From JBDKTK01 sp964556675 (GTDB lineage: Bacteria; Desulfobacterota; Syntrophia; Syntrophales; UBA4778): DNA of 14,171 nt. Of this stretch, positions 6,224 to 13,382 are shown in pieces. The notes under the pieces were generated by a model. It saw only the letters and a list, made by a program, of their open reading frames with translations, made no database searches and had not been told where the DNA came from. The stretch covers positions 1 to 14,171 of the forward strand of contig CAZKYN010000066.1 in the NCBI GenBank assembly GCA_964556675.1. The letters are read 5' to 3'. The position numbers were made by a program, and so were the translations under genes. How positions within the stretch are numbered: position 1 is the first letter of the stretch; every line of letters starts with the position of its first letter.

Positions 6224-7507
6224 ATGGAAAAATTCGATGCAATAGTTATCGGCGCCGGGCCGGCGGGCTGCGCCGCTGCGGCCGTGATGGCCAGGGGCGG
6301 CCTCAATGTGCTCGTCATTGAAAGAGGGAAATACGCGGGCGCTAAAAATATGTGGGGCGGGGCATTCTTCGGCCCGGTTATGGAAGAGATATTCCCGGGA
6401 TTTGCCAAGGAAGCGCCGGTCGAGAGATATTTGAGCCGGCATGCAATTTCCTTTATGACAAAAAATGATTGCCTCACGGTCGATTTCAGGAGCGGCCATG
6501 GGGACCATTCCCATTATCCCGGTTTCATAATACTGCGCGCCAAATTCGACCAGTGGATGGCGCGAAAGGTGGAGCAGGCGGGCGCGATCATCGCCACCGG
6601 CCTCGAAGCGGACGGCTTCATTTACGATAAGGGCGCGATCGCCGGAGTCAAGGTGGGCGGGGAAGAATTCCCGGCACATCTTGTGATCCTGGCAGACGGG
6701 GCCAACTCGCTGCTGGCCAAAAAAGCCGGTCTGCGTGACGATTATGCAGCCGTTGACCTGAAGCAGGGAGTCAAGGAAGTAATACGCCTGCCGCAAGGGG
6801 TTATCGAAGACAGGTTCAACCTGCGGCCGAATGAAGGCGTTGCCATGGAATTCGTAGGCTCCTGTACCAGGGGGCTTCCGGGCGGCGGGTTCATCTACAC
6901 CAATAAGGACAGCCTGTCGGTAGGCGTTGTCGCCCAGCTCAGCGCTCTGATGAAAAATGAGGCGAATGCCTCCGACCTGCTGGAAGAATTCAAAGCCCAT
7001 CCTTTCATCAGAAATCTCGTCAAGGACGGGGAATTGCTCGAGTACTCGGCGCACCTCATACCGGTCTCCGGGCTGAAGATGATGCCGCGCCTGTACGCAG
7101 ACGGCATAATGGTTGCCGGGGACGCAGCGGCAATGGTCCTGGGCACGGGCCTCATCCTCGAGGGAGCCAATTTCGCCATGGCGGCGGGCGCTGCAGCAGC
7201 CGAGACCGCAATTATGGCGCGACAAAAGAACGACTCCGGCGCCGCGATTCTTTCCGAGTACGAAAAGAAACTCAAGTCGCGCTTCGTACTCCAGGACCTC
7301 GAAACATTCAAGCAAGCCCCCCATTTCCTGGAAAACGACAGGATTTACAATTCCTACCCGGAACTGGCCTGCTCCGTCATGAACAGGATATTCACTGCCG
7401 ACGGAAAACCGAGGGTAAACACGTTTAAGGCGTTGTTGGGCATGAAAAGAGACGTGTCGCTCTGGCAGATCATTTCCGACTCTATGAAAGCGAGGAAGGC
7501 AATTTGA
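6224..7507 (+). CDS. fixC: FixC-like ETF:quinone oxidoreductase flavoprotein
   Basis: This 427-residue flavoprotein belongs to the FixC/ETF-QO family. It has an N-terminal Rossmann FAD site (GAGPAG, 10-15) with the ribose-binding acid at Glu33 (VIERG), then GAKNMWGG (39-46), typical of the family. The second FAD motif, MVAGDAAAMVLGTG, has its GD at 299-300. Such proteins take electrons from reduced ETF and pass them to the membrane quinone; in FixABCX complexes this is the exergonic arm of flavin-based bifurcation. The iron-sulfur part found at the C-terminus of mitochondrial ETF-QO is absent and is supplied by the separate fixX, whose TTG start overlaps this gene's TGA. The gene lies 28 bases after the unusual dehydrogenase, which suggests that this enzyme feeds it. 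Confidence 0.92.
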   Translation: MEKFDAIVIGAGPAGCAAAAVMARGGLNVLVIERGKYAGAKNMWGGAFFGPVMEEIFPGFAKEAPVERYLSRHAISFMTKNDCLTVDFRSGHGDHSHYPGFIILRAKFDQWMARKVEQAGAIIATGLEADGFIYDKGAIAGVKVGGEEFPAHLVILADGANSLLAKKAGLRDDYAAVDLKQGVKEVIRLPQGVIEDRFNLRPNEGVAMEFVGSCTRGLPGGGFIYTNKDSLSVGVVAQLSALMKNEANASDLLEEFKAHPFIRNLVKDGELLEYSAHLIPVSGLKMMPRLYADGIMVAGDAAAMVLGTGLILEGANFAMAAGAAAAETAIMARQKNDSGAAILSEYEKKLKSRFVLQDLETFKQAPHFLENDRIYNSYPELACSVMNRIFTADGKPRVNTFKALLGMKRDVSLWQIISDSMKARKAI

Positions 7508-7773
7508 AAGTCGAAGACAAGCTGGCTTTAAATAAATTTGAAATAGACCGCGAGGTCCACATCCGCGTGGAAGAAGCCAAGTGCGACTCCTGTAAGGCCA
7601 AGCAGTGCCGTTTCGCCTGTCCGGCCCAGTGCTACAACTTGCGGGAGGGGCACATCACCTTCTCTTATGAAGGGTGCCTCGAATGCGGCAGTTGCCGGTT
7701 CGCATGCGACAAGGGCGCCATCACCTGGGTGAACCCCCGCGGCGGGTTCGGTATCTGTTACCAGTACGGTTAA
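7504..7773 (+). CDS. fixX: FixX-like ferredoxin partner of FixC
   Basis: This 89-residue ferredoxin-like protein ends in the family signature PRGGFGICYQYG. It has ten cysteines. Cys27, 30, 35 and 39 form CX2CX4CX3CP, and Cys58, 61, 64 and 68 form CX2CX2CX3C, which predicts two [4Fe-4S] clusters. The E. coli FixX, by contrast, keeps only part of this set. It forms the iron-sulfur part of the quinone reductase with FixC. The start is TTG at 7504, overlapping the fixC stop by four bases (TTGA), with AGGAA at 7493-7497 as ribosome site. This implies translational coupling and a one-to-one ratio. The call is secure from length, cysteines, C-terminal signature and neighbours. Confidence 0.92.
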   Translation: MKVEDKLALNKFEIDREVHIRVEEAKCDSCKAKQCRFACPAQCYNLREGHITFSYEGCLECGSCRFACDKGAITWVNPRGGFGICYQYG

Positions 7774-7782
7774 GGAGGAAAG

Positions 7783-8580
7783 ATGGAAATTATAGTCTGT
7801 ATAAAACCTGTTCTCGATCCAGATCTGCCGCCGGCGAAATTCGCCGTCGACGCAAAAAGCAACAAGGTGGTGCCGCCGGAAGGCATGCCGCTGGTTGTCA
7901 ATCCCTATGACCTGCTGGCCGTCGAGGCCGCGGTCAGGATCAAGGAGGCCAAGGGCGGCAAGATCACAGTATTGACCCTGGGGACCGTCAACGCGGAAGA
8001 GGCGGTCCGGAAGGCCCTGGCCATGGGCGCCGATGACGGCGCGATCCTGGACGACGCCGCGTTCGCCTCATCGGACGGATTCGGAATTGCGTACGCCCTC
8101 AGCCAGGCGGTCAAGAAAATCGGGACTTTCGACCTGGTGCTTTGCGGCCGTCAGGCTGCGGACTGGGACGCCGGCATGGTCGGTTCCGTCATTGCCGAGT
8201 ACCTGGAGATGCCCGTCGTCACAAGGGCAAAGTCGATTGAAATAACGGACAAGGGCCTGAAAGCCGAGCGGGTCGTTATGAACGGCTCTGAAGTTTACGA
8301 ATGCGGCCTGCCCGCCCTCGTCACATTGAGCAATGAGATGGGCCAGGCCAGAATACCCTCGGGCTGGGGAATAATCACTGCGGCCAAAAAGCAGATACCC
8401 AGGTGGAAGGCAGCCGACATCAACGGGGATACCGCCAAAACGGGCCCGGCGGCGGTCCGTAACAACCTGCTGAAATTGTATGTGCCCGTGTATCAGCGTT
8501 CCTGCGAGATGGTGGCAGGCAAAGACCCGGGCGAGGCTGTGGCGAAGCTCGCCGAAAAAATCATAGCGATAAAACCGTGA
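7783..8580 (+). CDS. etfB: Electron transfer flavoprotein beta subunit (FixA type)
   Basis: This is a 265-residue ETF beta subunit. The N-terminus MEIIVCIKPVLDP and the VNPYDLLAVEAAVRIKE segment (39-55) are typical. The nucleotide-binding loop reads CGRQAADWDAGMVG (121-134), where beta subunits bind AMP or, in bifurcating ETFs, a second FAD. The loop differs from the DGDTAQVGP form familiar from clostridial bifurcating ETFs, so bifurcation cannot be concluded from it. A strong AAGGAGG straddles the fixX stop, nine bases before the ATG. With EtfA it accepts electrons from the acyl-CoA dehydrogenases and delivers them to FixCX. Confidence 0.94.
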   Translation: MEIIVCIKPVLDPDLPPAKFAVDAKSNKVVPPEGMPLVVNPYDLLAVEAAVRIKEAKGGKITVLTLGTVNAEEAVRKALAMGADDGAILDDAAFASSDGFGIAYALSQAVKKIGTFDLVLCGRQAADWDAGMVGSVIAEYLEMPVVTRAKSIEITDKGLKAERVVMNGSEVYECGLPALVTLSNEMGQARIPSGWGIITAAKKQIPRWKAADINGDTAKTGPAAVRNNLLKLYVPVYQRSCEMVAGKDPGEAVAKLAEKIIAIKP

Positions 8581-8590
8581 GGTATTAGAA

Positions 8591-9583
8591 ATGGCTGATC
8601 AAAAAAATATTCTTGTCATAGGTGAGCTGGAAAAAGACAACCTGTCGGCCACTACCCTGGAGCTGCTCTCCGGGGCCGGTAAACTCGTTGAGTCCGCGGG
8701 CGGCGAGGTGCACATGCTTCTGTTCGGCGGGGCTTCCGGCGTAATCGATTCCGAAACGGCCAAAGGCGCGCAGAAGGTATACGTCGCGGCTGACGAGGTC
8801 TTCAATGAATACAACAGCGACGCCTGCACCGCCATTGCCGCCGGCCTTTGCCGGGATGAAGGGTATTCCCTCTGCCTTCTGGCCCAATCGGACCTCGGGC
8901 GCGACATTGCGCCGCGGCTTGCCGCCAGGCTCGATGCCGGGCTGTGCATGGATTGCGTCGAGATAAAGTACGATGCGGAGAAGAAGGAATTCCAGCAGAC
9001 CAGGCCTGTTTTCGGAGGAAAGGCAATGGCAGTCTATTCATCGCCGACCGGGCGCCTGCAGATAGATACCGTCAGGCCCAAATCGATTCCCGTCTCCCCC
9101 GAGAGAAGAGAAAACCGCGATATGGTTACCCTCGCCGGCGGAATTGACGCCGCGCAGATCAAGACCCAACTCCTTGAGTTCAAAAAGCAGGAATTCACCG
9201 GAATCAAGCTGGAAGACGCCAAGATCATCGTGGCGGGCGGCGGCGGTCTGGGGGGCCCGGACGGCTTCAAGATGATCCAGGAACTCGCCGATGCCCTGGG
9301 CGGAGTGGTAGGCGCCACAAGGGTCCCCGTCGACGAGAACTGGGTGCCGCTGAGCATGGAGATCGGGCAGACAGGCAAGATAGTCAGCCCGCAGCTTTAC
9401 ATCGCCATCGGCATATCCGGGGCCGCCCAGCATGTAACGGGCATCCTGAGTTCAAAAAAAATTGTCACCATCAACCGGGACCCCGATGCCAATATGTTCA
9501 AGATATCGGACCTGGGGATAGTGGCCGACTACAAGGATATCGTGCCCGGTCTTATCAAGAAGCTCACTGAGCTCGGCGCCTGA
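8591..9583 (+). CDS. etfA: Electron transfer flavoprotein alpha subunit (FixB type)
   Basis: This is a 330-residue ETF alpha subunit with the C-terminal FAD domain: GQTGKIV (259-265), GISGAAQH (274-281, with His281 matching human alpha His286) and NRDPDANMFKISDLGIVAD (295-313). The loop that normally reads SGGRGL carries AGGGGL (215-220). Gly218 therefore replaces the Arg (human alpha Arg249) that lies by the flavin ring and stabilises its anionic semiquinone. This change should alter the flavin potential and may matter for a bifurcating or otherwise unusual electron path. The GAGGT ribosome site overlaps the etfB stop, eight bases from the ATG, so the two subunits are tightly coupled. It is the last of four electron-transfer genes in a row. 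Confidence 0.94.
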   Translation: MADQKNILVIGELEKDNLSATTLELLSGAGKLVESAGGEVHMLLFGGASGVIDSETAKGAQKVYVAADEVFNEYNSDACTAIAAGLCRDEGYSLCLLAQSDLGRDIAPRLAARLDAGLCMDCVEIKYDAEKKEFQQTRPVFGGKAMAVYSSPTGRLQIDTVRPKSIPVSPERRENRDMVTLAGGIDAAQIKTQLLEFKKQEFTGIKLEDAKIIVAGGGGLGGPDGFKMIQELADALGGVVGATRVPVDENWVPLSMEIGQTGKIVSPQLYIAIGISGAAQHVTGILSSKKIVTINRDPDANMFKISDLGIVADYKDIVPGLIKKLTELGA

Positions 9584-9661
9584 AACGGTTTTCGGGAAAA
9601 AAAATGGAGCGTTCATATCGAAACGACATAAATCGCAGCACAACACTTAAGGAGGATTAAC

Positions 9662-10759
9662 ATGGCTGAAAAGAAACGCTACGGCATGTTGGAGATGGAT
9701 ACCGAGCAGAGGAAGAAGCTTGAAAAAAACCTCGCCAGGAAACCGCTTCATGTAATCGATCCGGAGATCAAGGAAATGGTCCTGGAGAAGAGAAAAGGCA
9801 TGCCCAGGATTATCGACATCCATACCCATCCCTACACCAAAGTGGGCTGGCGCAGCCTGGGGAAATTCCGCGTCCACCTGGAGAAGTATCTTTACAAACG
9901 CGCCGACATCACGCCTGAGCAGATAACCGCAATTGCGCCGACTGACGACGAGTGGGTCCAGGTCTTCCGGGAGATGAACGTGGCAGTTATGCCCGTGGGG
10001 TGGGATGCGGAAACGAACATGGCCCCGGGCGATCCTCTTTACCGCGGCAACACCAATGACGACATCGCCGCACTCCGCGATAAGCACCCGGACGTGGTTA
10101 TTGCCGGCTGGGGGTCAGTAGATCCCTGGAAAGGCTGGAAGGCCCTCGAAGAGACGATGAGGTGCTACAAGGACCTCAAACTCATCGGCCTGAAATTCCA
10201 GCAGGTCGGGCAGGCATTTCATGTGAATGACAAGCAGTTCTATCCCCTTTGGGACCTCTGCCAGGAACTGGGAATGCCCATCCAGCTCCACACAGGCTTT
10301 ACGGGTCTCGCCAGCGGCGCGCCGGGATCGTGGGGAATGAAGATCAAATACACGATGAATCTTATTCCCGACATTGACGACCTCGCGTCGGATTTCCCCA
10401 ACCTCAAGATCGTAATGCTGCACTGCTCGGACGGCAGGGACGAGGATGCGGTCCTCCTTTGCCGCCACAAGGGCAACATTTTCCGGGAGCTCTCCGGCAT
10501 CCAGCCCGATTACATCGAGGAAGCCGCCCCCAAGACATTCTACGAGCTGAACCGCAGGCAGAAGGACAAGTACATGTTCGGTTCCGAGTTCAACCTCTTC
10601 CCGCTCGACGGGATCCTCTGGAGGCACATGCAGCTCGATTACCGGGAAGGCATCCTGGAAGGCATGTTCTGGAGGAACACGATCAGGATCCTCGGCCCGG
10701 AAATGGAGAGGGTCGGCGTGGACCTGAAAGAATGGCGCACTAACCTGACGGAAGTCTGA
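9662..10759 (+). CDS. Amidohydrolase-2 superfamily metal-dependent enzyme
   Basis: This 365-residue protein has the TIM-barrel amidohydrolase pattern of the ACMSD/gamma-resorcylate decarboxylase/LigI group. It carries the metal pair DIHTHP (His54, His56), a strand with GLKFQ (177-181), QLHTGF (His210) and VMLHCSDGR (His254). The last barrel strand reads MFGSEFNLFP, with Glu309 where the family normally has the catalytic Asp of GSDxP. A Lys/Glu-rich N-terminal stretch of about 48 residues precedes the barrel. Members of this group hydrolyse, hydrate or decarboxylate carboxylated substrates in aromatic catabolism, and the exact reaction here cannot be read from the sequence. An AAGGAGG lies five bases before the ATG. 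Position between etfA and the epimerase-like gene ties it to the same acyl-CoA pathway. It might cleave a ring or a C-C bond, or remove a carboxyl group. Confidence 0.85.
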   Translation: MAEKKRYGMLEMDTEQRKKLEKNLARKPLHVIDPEIKEMVLEKRKGMPRIIDIHTHPYTKVGWRSLGKFRVHLEKYLYKRADITPEQITAIAPTDDEWVQVFREMNVAVMPVGWDAETNMAPGDPLYRGNTNDDIAALRDKHPDVVIAGWGSVDPWKGWKALEETMRCYKDLKLIGLKFQQVGQAFHVNDKQFYPLWDLCQELGMPIQLHTGFTGLASGAPGSWGMKIKYTMNLIPDIDDLASDFPNLKIVMLHCSDGRDEDAVLLCRHKGNIFRELSGIQPDYIEEAAPKTFYELNRRQKDKYMFGSEFNLFPLDGILWRHMQLDYREGILEGMFWRNTIRILGPEMERVGVDLKEWRTNLTEV

Positions 10760-10784
10760 TCGATATTCGCCGGCAAATTCACGA

Positions 10785-10806
10785 TGCGGGGCATTCACGC
10801 CCCGCA
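10785..10806 (+). terminator. Strong stem-loop after the amidohydrolase gene (weak terminator or attenuator)
   Basis: TGCGGGGC and GCCCCGCA form a perfect 8-bp GC-rich stem around the loop ATTCAC, 25 bases after the amidohydrolase stop. It is followed only by CCTTTG rather than a T-run, so it is at best a leaky terminator. It may instead stabilise the 3' end of the upstream message and lower expression of the genes after it. Confidence 0.45.
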
Positions 10807-10861
10807 CCTTTGAATTCCGGCAGGGAGAGCAATCCGACTGGAAAAGAAAGGGAGCGGAATT

Positions 10862-11266
10862 ATGATCAAGGGAATTGACCATATCGGAATAGCCGTCGAA
10901 AAAATCGACGACATATTGGCCATCATGAAGGAATACTTCGGCGCGGAAGAGCTCAAGCGCACCGAATACCCGGAGCTTCAACAGATCTCCTCGATAGTCT
11001 CGATCAAGGGCACCAATTTCGAACTCATGCAGCCGACCGGGCCTGACGGGGCAATCGGACAGTTCATGAAAAACTCAAAAGGCGGGCTGCACCACGTTTC
11101 GGTGTTCTGCGAGAACCTGGAGAATCTCGTCGCCGACCTGGAGAAGCGGGGCGTGAAGATCATCGGCAAAATGTATGACACTCCCGACAGGGTAGCCTTT
11201 ATTCATCCGAAAAGCGCCAAAGGGCTGCTTATCGAACTCACGGACACGGGTTCATTCGTGAAATAA
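10862..11266 (+). CDS. Methylmalonyl-CoA epimerase-like VOC protein
   Basis: This 134-residue, single-unit vicinal-oxygen-chelate protein aligns with methylmalonyl-CoA epimerase over its whole length. The N-terminal IDHIGIAV gives metal ligand His7; ELQQ (38-41) supplies the Gln; the second repeat opens with GLHHVS (His77/78); and LIELTD supplies Glu125. FELMQPTGPDGAIGQFM and VAFIHPKSAKGLLIEL follow the epimerase pattern closely. Such enzymes invert the alpha-carbon of 2-methylmalonyl-CoA or related malonyl-type esters. That would fit with the carboxyltransferase of unit 1, although no methylmalonyl-CoA mutase is encoded nearby. The ATG is preceded by AGGGAG. It could be specific for a larger 2-substituted malonyl- or succinyl-CoA ester rather than methylmalonyl-CoA. 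Confidence 0.85.
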   Translation: MIKGIDHIGIAVEKIDDILAIMKEYFGAEELKRTEYPELQQISSIVSIKGTNFELMQPTGPDGAIGQFMKNSKGGLHHVSVFCENLENLVADLEKRGVKIIGKMYDTPDRVAFIHPKSAKGLLIELTDTGSFVK

Positions 11267-11321
11267 ATTGTACGGGGCTGCGCGGCTCCCGGTGCATTCA
11301 TCAATACCAAAGGAGAACAAA

Positions 11322-12074
11322 ATGAAACTGAAAGACAAGGCGGCAATCGTAACGGGCGGCGGCCAGGGGATCGGAAGGGCTATCGCCCTTGAACTGGCCT
11401 CAGAAGGAGCCAGGGTGTGCGTAGCCGATTTGAATGCCGAGACGGCAAAGAAGGTGAGCGAAGAGATAAAGGCGCTTGGCGGCCGGGCCGTCGACGTGAA
11501 GGTCGATATAACCGATTTGGCCCAGTGCCAGGCCATGGTGAAGAGCGCCATCGACGCGTTCGGCTGCGTCGATGTCCTGGTGAATAACGTGGGCTGGGAC
11601 AAGATGGAGCCGTTCATCCAGAGCGAACCGGCAACCTGGGACAAGGTGATCAATATCAATTTCAAGGGGCCGATCAACTGCTTCAAATCGATCCTGCCCC
11701 ACATGATAGAGCGCAAAGGCGGTTCCATCGTCAGCATCTCGTCCGATGCGGGGCGCGTGGGCTCCAGCGGCGAGGCCGTTTACTCCGGCGCCAAGGGGGG
11801 CGTTATCGCCTTTTCCAAAACCATCGCTCGCGAGGTCGCCCGCTACGGCATCAAGGTCAACTGCGTTGCCCCGGGTCCGACGGAGACCCCGCTCTTTGCG
11901 GCGGTCGCCGGCGACAATCCGGCCATCGCGGAAGGCCTGAAGAAAGCGATCCCGTTGAGGAGGCTTGCCCAGCCCGAAGACATAGCGGCAGCCGTGTCCT
12001 TTCTGGCATCGGAGAAGGCCGGCTACATAACCGGCCAGGTGCTGAGCGTCAGCGGCGGGCTCAACATGGTGTAA
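11322..12074 (+). CDS. Short-chain dehydrogenase, BadH-like (hydroxyacyl-CoA oxidising)
   Basis: This 250-residue classical SDR has the NAD site TGGGQGIG (11-18), Asp36 after the second strand (favouring NAD over NADP), NNVG (88-91, Ala of NNAG replaced by Val), and the catalytic Ser141, Tyr154 and Lys158 (YSGAK). From memory, the segment VNNVGWDKMEPF, the SSDAGRVGSSGEAVYSGAKGG region (within 140-160) and the end GQVLSVSGGLNM closely resemble R. palustris BadH, the 2-hydroxycyclohexanecarboxyl-CoA dehydrogenase. It should oxidise a 3-hydroxyacyl-CoA, perhaps cyclic, to the ketone. The ATG at 11322 has AGGAG six bases upstream. An in-frame TTG at 11268 would add 18 unconserved residues and is rejected. 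The SDR call is certain; the BadH-type substrate is a good guess needing alignment. Confidence 0.88.
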   Translation: MKLKDKAAIVTGGGQGIGRAIALELASEGARVCVADLNAETAKKVSEEIKALGGRAVDVKVDITDLAQCQAMVKSAIDAFGCVDVLVNNVGWDKMEPFIQSEPATWDKVININFKGPINCFKSILPHMIERKGGSIVSISSDAGRVGSSGEAVYSGAKGGVIAFSKTIAREVARYGIKVNCVAPGPTETPLFAAVAGDNPAIAEGLKKAIPLRRLAQPEDIAAAVSFLASEKAGYITGQVLSVSGGLNMV

Positions 12075-12106
12075 CCGGCCCCGGCCGCGTCAAAAGGAGG
12101 ATAAAG

Positions 12107-13273
12107 ATGGATTTTGAATTCAGTGATGATCAGATCGCCCTTCGGGAGATGGTCAGACGGTTTACGGAAAAGGAAATAGCGCCGTTTTACACGCAATGGG
12201 ACAGGGAGAAAAAATACCCGCGTCACCTGCACAAGAAGATGGCGGATCTAGGGCTGATCGGAATAGCGGTCCCGCCGGAGAAAGGCGGAATGGGCGCCCC
12301 TTATGTGACGGAAGGCATGGTTTGCGAGGAAGTATCCCGGGGCGACTGCAGCCTGACGATGTCCGCGTTTGTCGTCGGCCATCTGCTCGCGGAGATAATG
12401 TGCCACGGAAACGGCGTGATCAGGGAGCAATTCCTCAAGACTTTCATGTGCGGCGACAAGATCCCGGCCTTCGCCATTACCGAGCCGGGCTCCGGGACTG
12501 ACGCGGGGGCGATGAAAGCGTCGGCGGTGAAAAACGGCTCGACGTATATTTTGAACGGCGAGAAGGCGGGGATCACCGCCATGATGGACGCCGACTTCGC
12601 GCTTGTCTTCTGCAAGACCGATATTAAAGCCGGGCCGCGTGGCGTCAGCTGCTTTATTGTCCCGACCAATCACCCGGGCGTCACGCTCCAGTCATACGAG
12701 GACATGGGCGTCCGTTCGGTGGCGCGCGGTTCGATTTTCATGGACGACGTCGAGATCCCGGAAGATTACCTCATCGGACAGGAGGGGAAGGGATTCGTGT
12801 ACGGGATGGAAGGCTTCGACATCAGCAGGATACTTTTAGCCCTTGAAGCAATAGCCCCGGCCATGGTCTCTCTCGAGGAAACTATCGAATACGCCAAACA
12901 ACGGGTGGCATTCGGCAGGCCCATCGCAACATTCGAAGGAGTATCTTTTCCTATCGTCGAGCATATAAGCCTCTTGGAAGCAGTGCGCCTGCTCTGCTAC
13001 AAGGGCCTGTGGTTGAGGGACCAGGGGAAATCGAGCTCGAAAATAGCGGGGATGGTCAAATGGATGGCCCCCCGGTTCTCCACCAACGCAATTCGCGACT
13101 GTCTAGTCCTCCACGGGCATCCCGGTTACACAAACGAATTTCCATTTGAACAAAGGCTCAGAGACGTGCTGGCCATCGAGATTGCGGACGGCACCGCTCA
13201 GGTTTCCAAGCTGGTCGCCATGAGAGAGCTGTTCGGCAGGGAATATCTGCCGTACAATTATCGCAATAAGTAA
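12107..13273 (+). CDS. Acyl-CoA dehydrogenase with Asp at the catalytic-base position
   Basis: This is a 388-residue acyl-CoA dehydrogenase with the flavin/substrate motif ITEPGSGTDAG (124-134) and a typical C-terminal helical domain (FGRPIATFEGV, HGHPGYTNEFP). The catalytic motif reads IADGTAQV, with Asp361 in place of the Glu of YEGT. Asp there is known from cyclohexanecarboxyl-CoA dehydrogenases (AliB/BadJ-like and those of Syntrophus and Geobacter), where the substrate carries a bulky ring at the alpha-carbon. The neighbours, a BadH-like SDR upstream and a CoA ligase downstream, match that pathway. An AAGGAGG lies seven bases before the ATG, 32 bases after the SDR gene. It is only distantly similar to the other two dehydrogenases of the window, so it is not a recent duplicate. 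The alicyclic substrate is an inference. Confidence 0.9.
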   Translation: MDFEFSDDQIALREMVRRFTEKEIAPFYTQWDREKKYPRHLHKKMADLGLIGIAVPPEKGGMGAPYVTEGMVCEEVSRGDCSLTMSAFVVGHLLAEIMCHGNGVIREQFLKTFMCGDKIPAFAITEPGSGTDAGAMKASAVKNGSTYILNGEKAGITAMMDADFALVFCKTDIKAGPRGVSCFIVPTNHPGVTLQSYEDMGVRSVARGSIFMDDVEIPEDYLIGQEGKGFVYGMEGFDISRILLALEAIAPAMVSLEETIEYAKQRVAFGRPIATFEGVSFPIVEHISLLEAVRLLCYKGLWLRDQGKSSSKIAGMVKWMAPRFSTNAIRDCLVLHGHPGYTNEFPFEQRLRDVLAIEIADGTAQVSKLVAMRELFGREYLPYNYRNK

Positions 13274-13305
13274 CATGCGTCTTCGGATAACAAACAAGGC
13301 ATACG

Positions 13306-13327
13306 GCGCAGGCCTTTACGGCCGCGC
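13306..13327 (+). other. GC-rich stem-loop before the ligase gene
   Basis: GCGC-A-GGCC, loop TTTAC, and GGCCGCGC form an 8-bp stem with one bulged A in the 109-base spacer between the last dehydrogenase and the ligase. No T-run follows, so it is not a standard terminator. It may be an RNA processing or attenuation element. A run of seven G and a strong AAGGAGGAG ribosome site follow. Confidence 0.35.
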
Positions 13328-13382
13328 AAGCAAAGGGGGGGAGGTAAGCTCATAGTTTTCTCGAAAAAAGGAGGAGAAACAA

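Noticed and set aside
6197..7324. Long minus-strand open frame (375 codons) opposite fixC
   Set aside because: It mirrors the fixC reading frame; the + strand protein has all family motifs while the minus product has none.
10115..10981. Minus-strand open frame (288 codons) across the amidohydrolase and epimerase-like genes
   Set aside because: It spans two well-supported + strand genes and a stem-loop, and shows no domain.
11268..11321. TTG start for the short-chain dehydrogenase at 11268
   Set aside because: The extra 18 residues precede the normal SDR start and have no ribosome site; ATG 11322 has AGGAG at good spacing.
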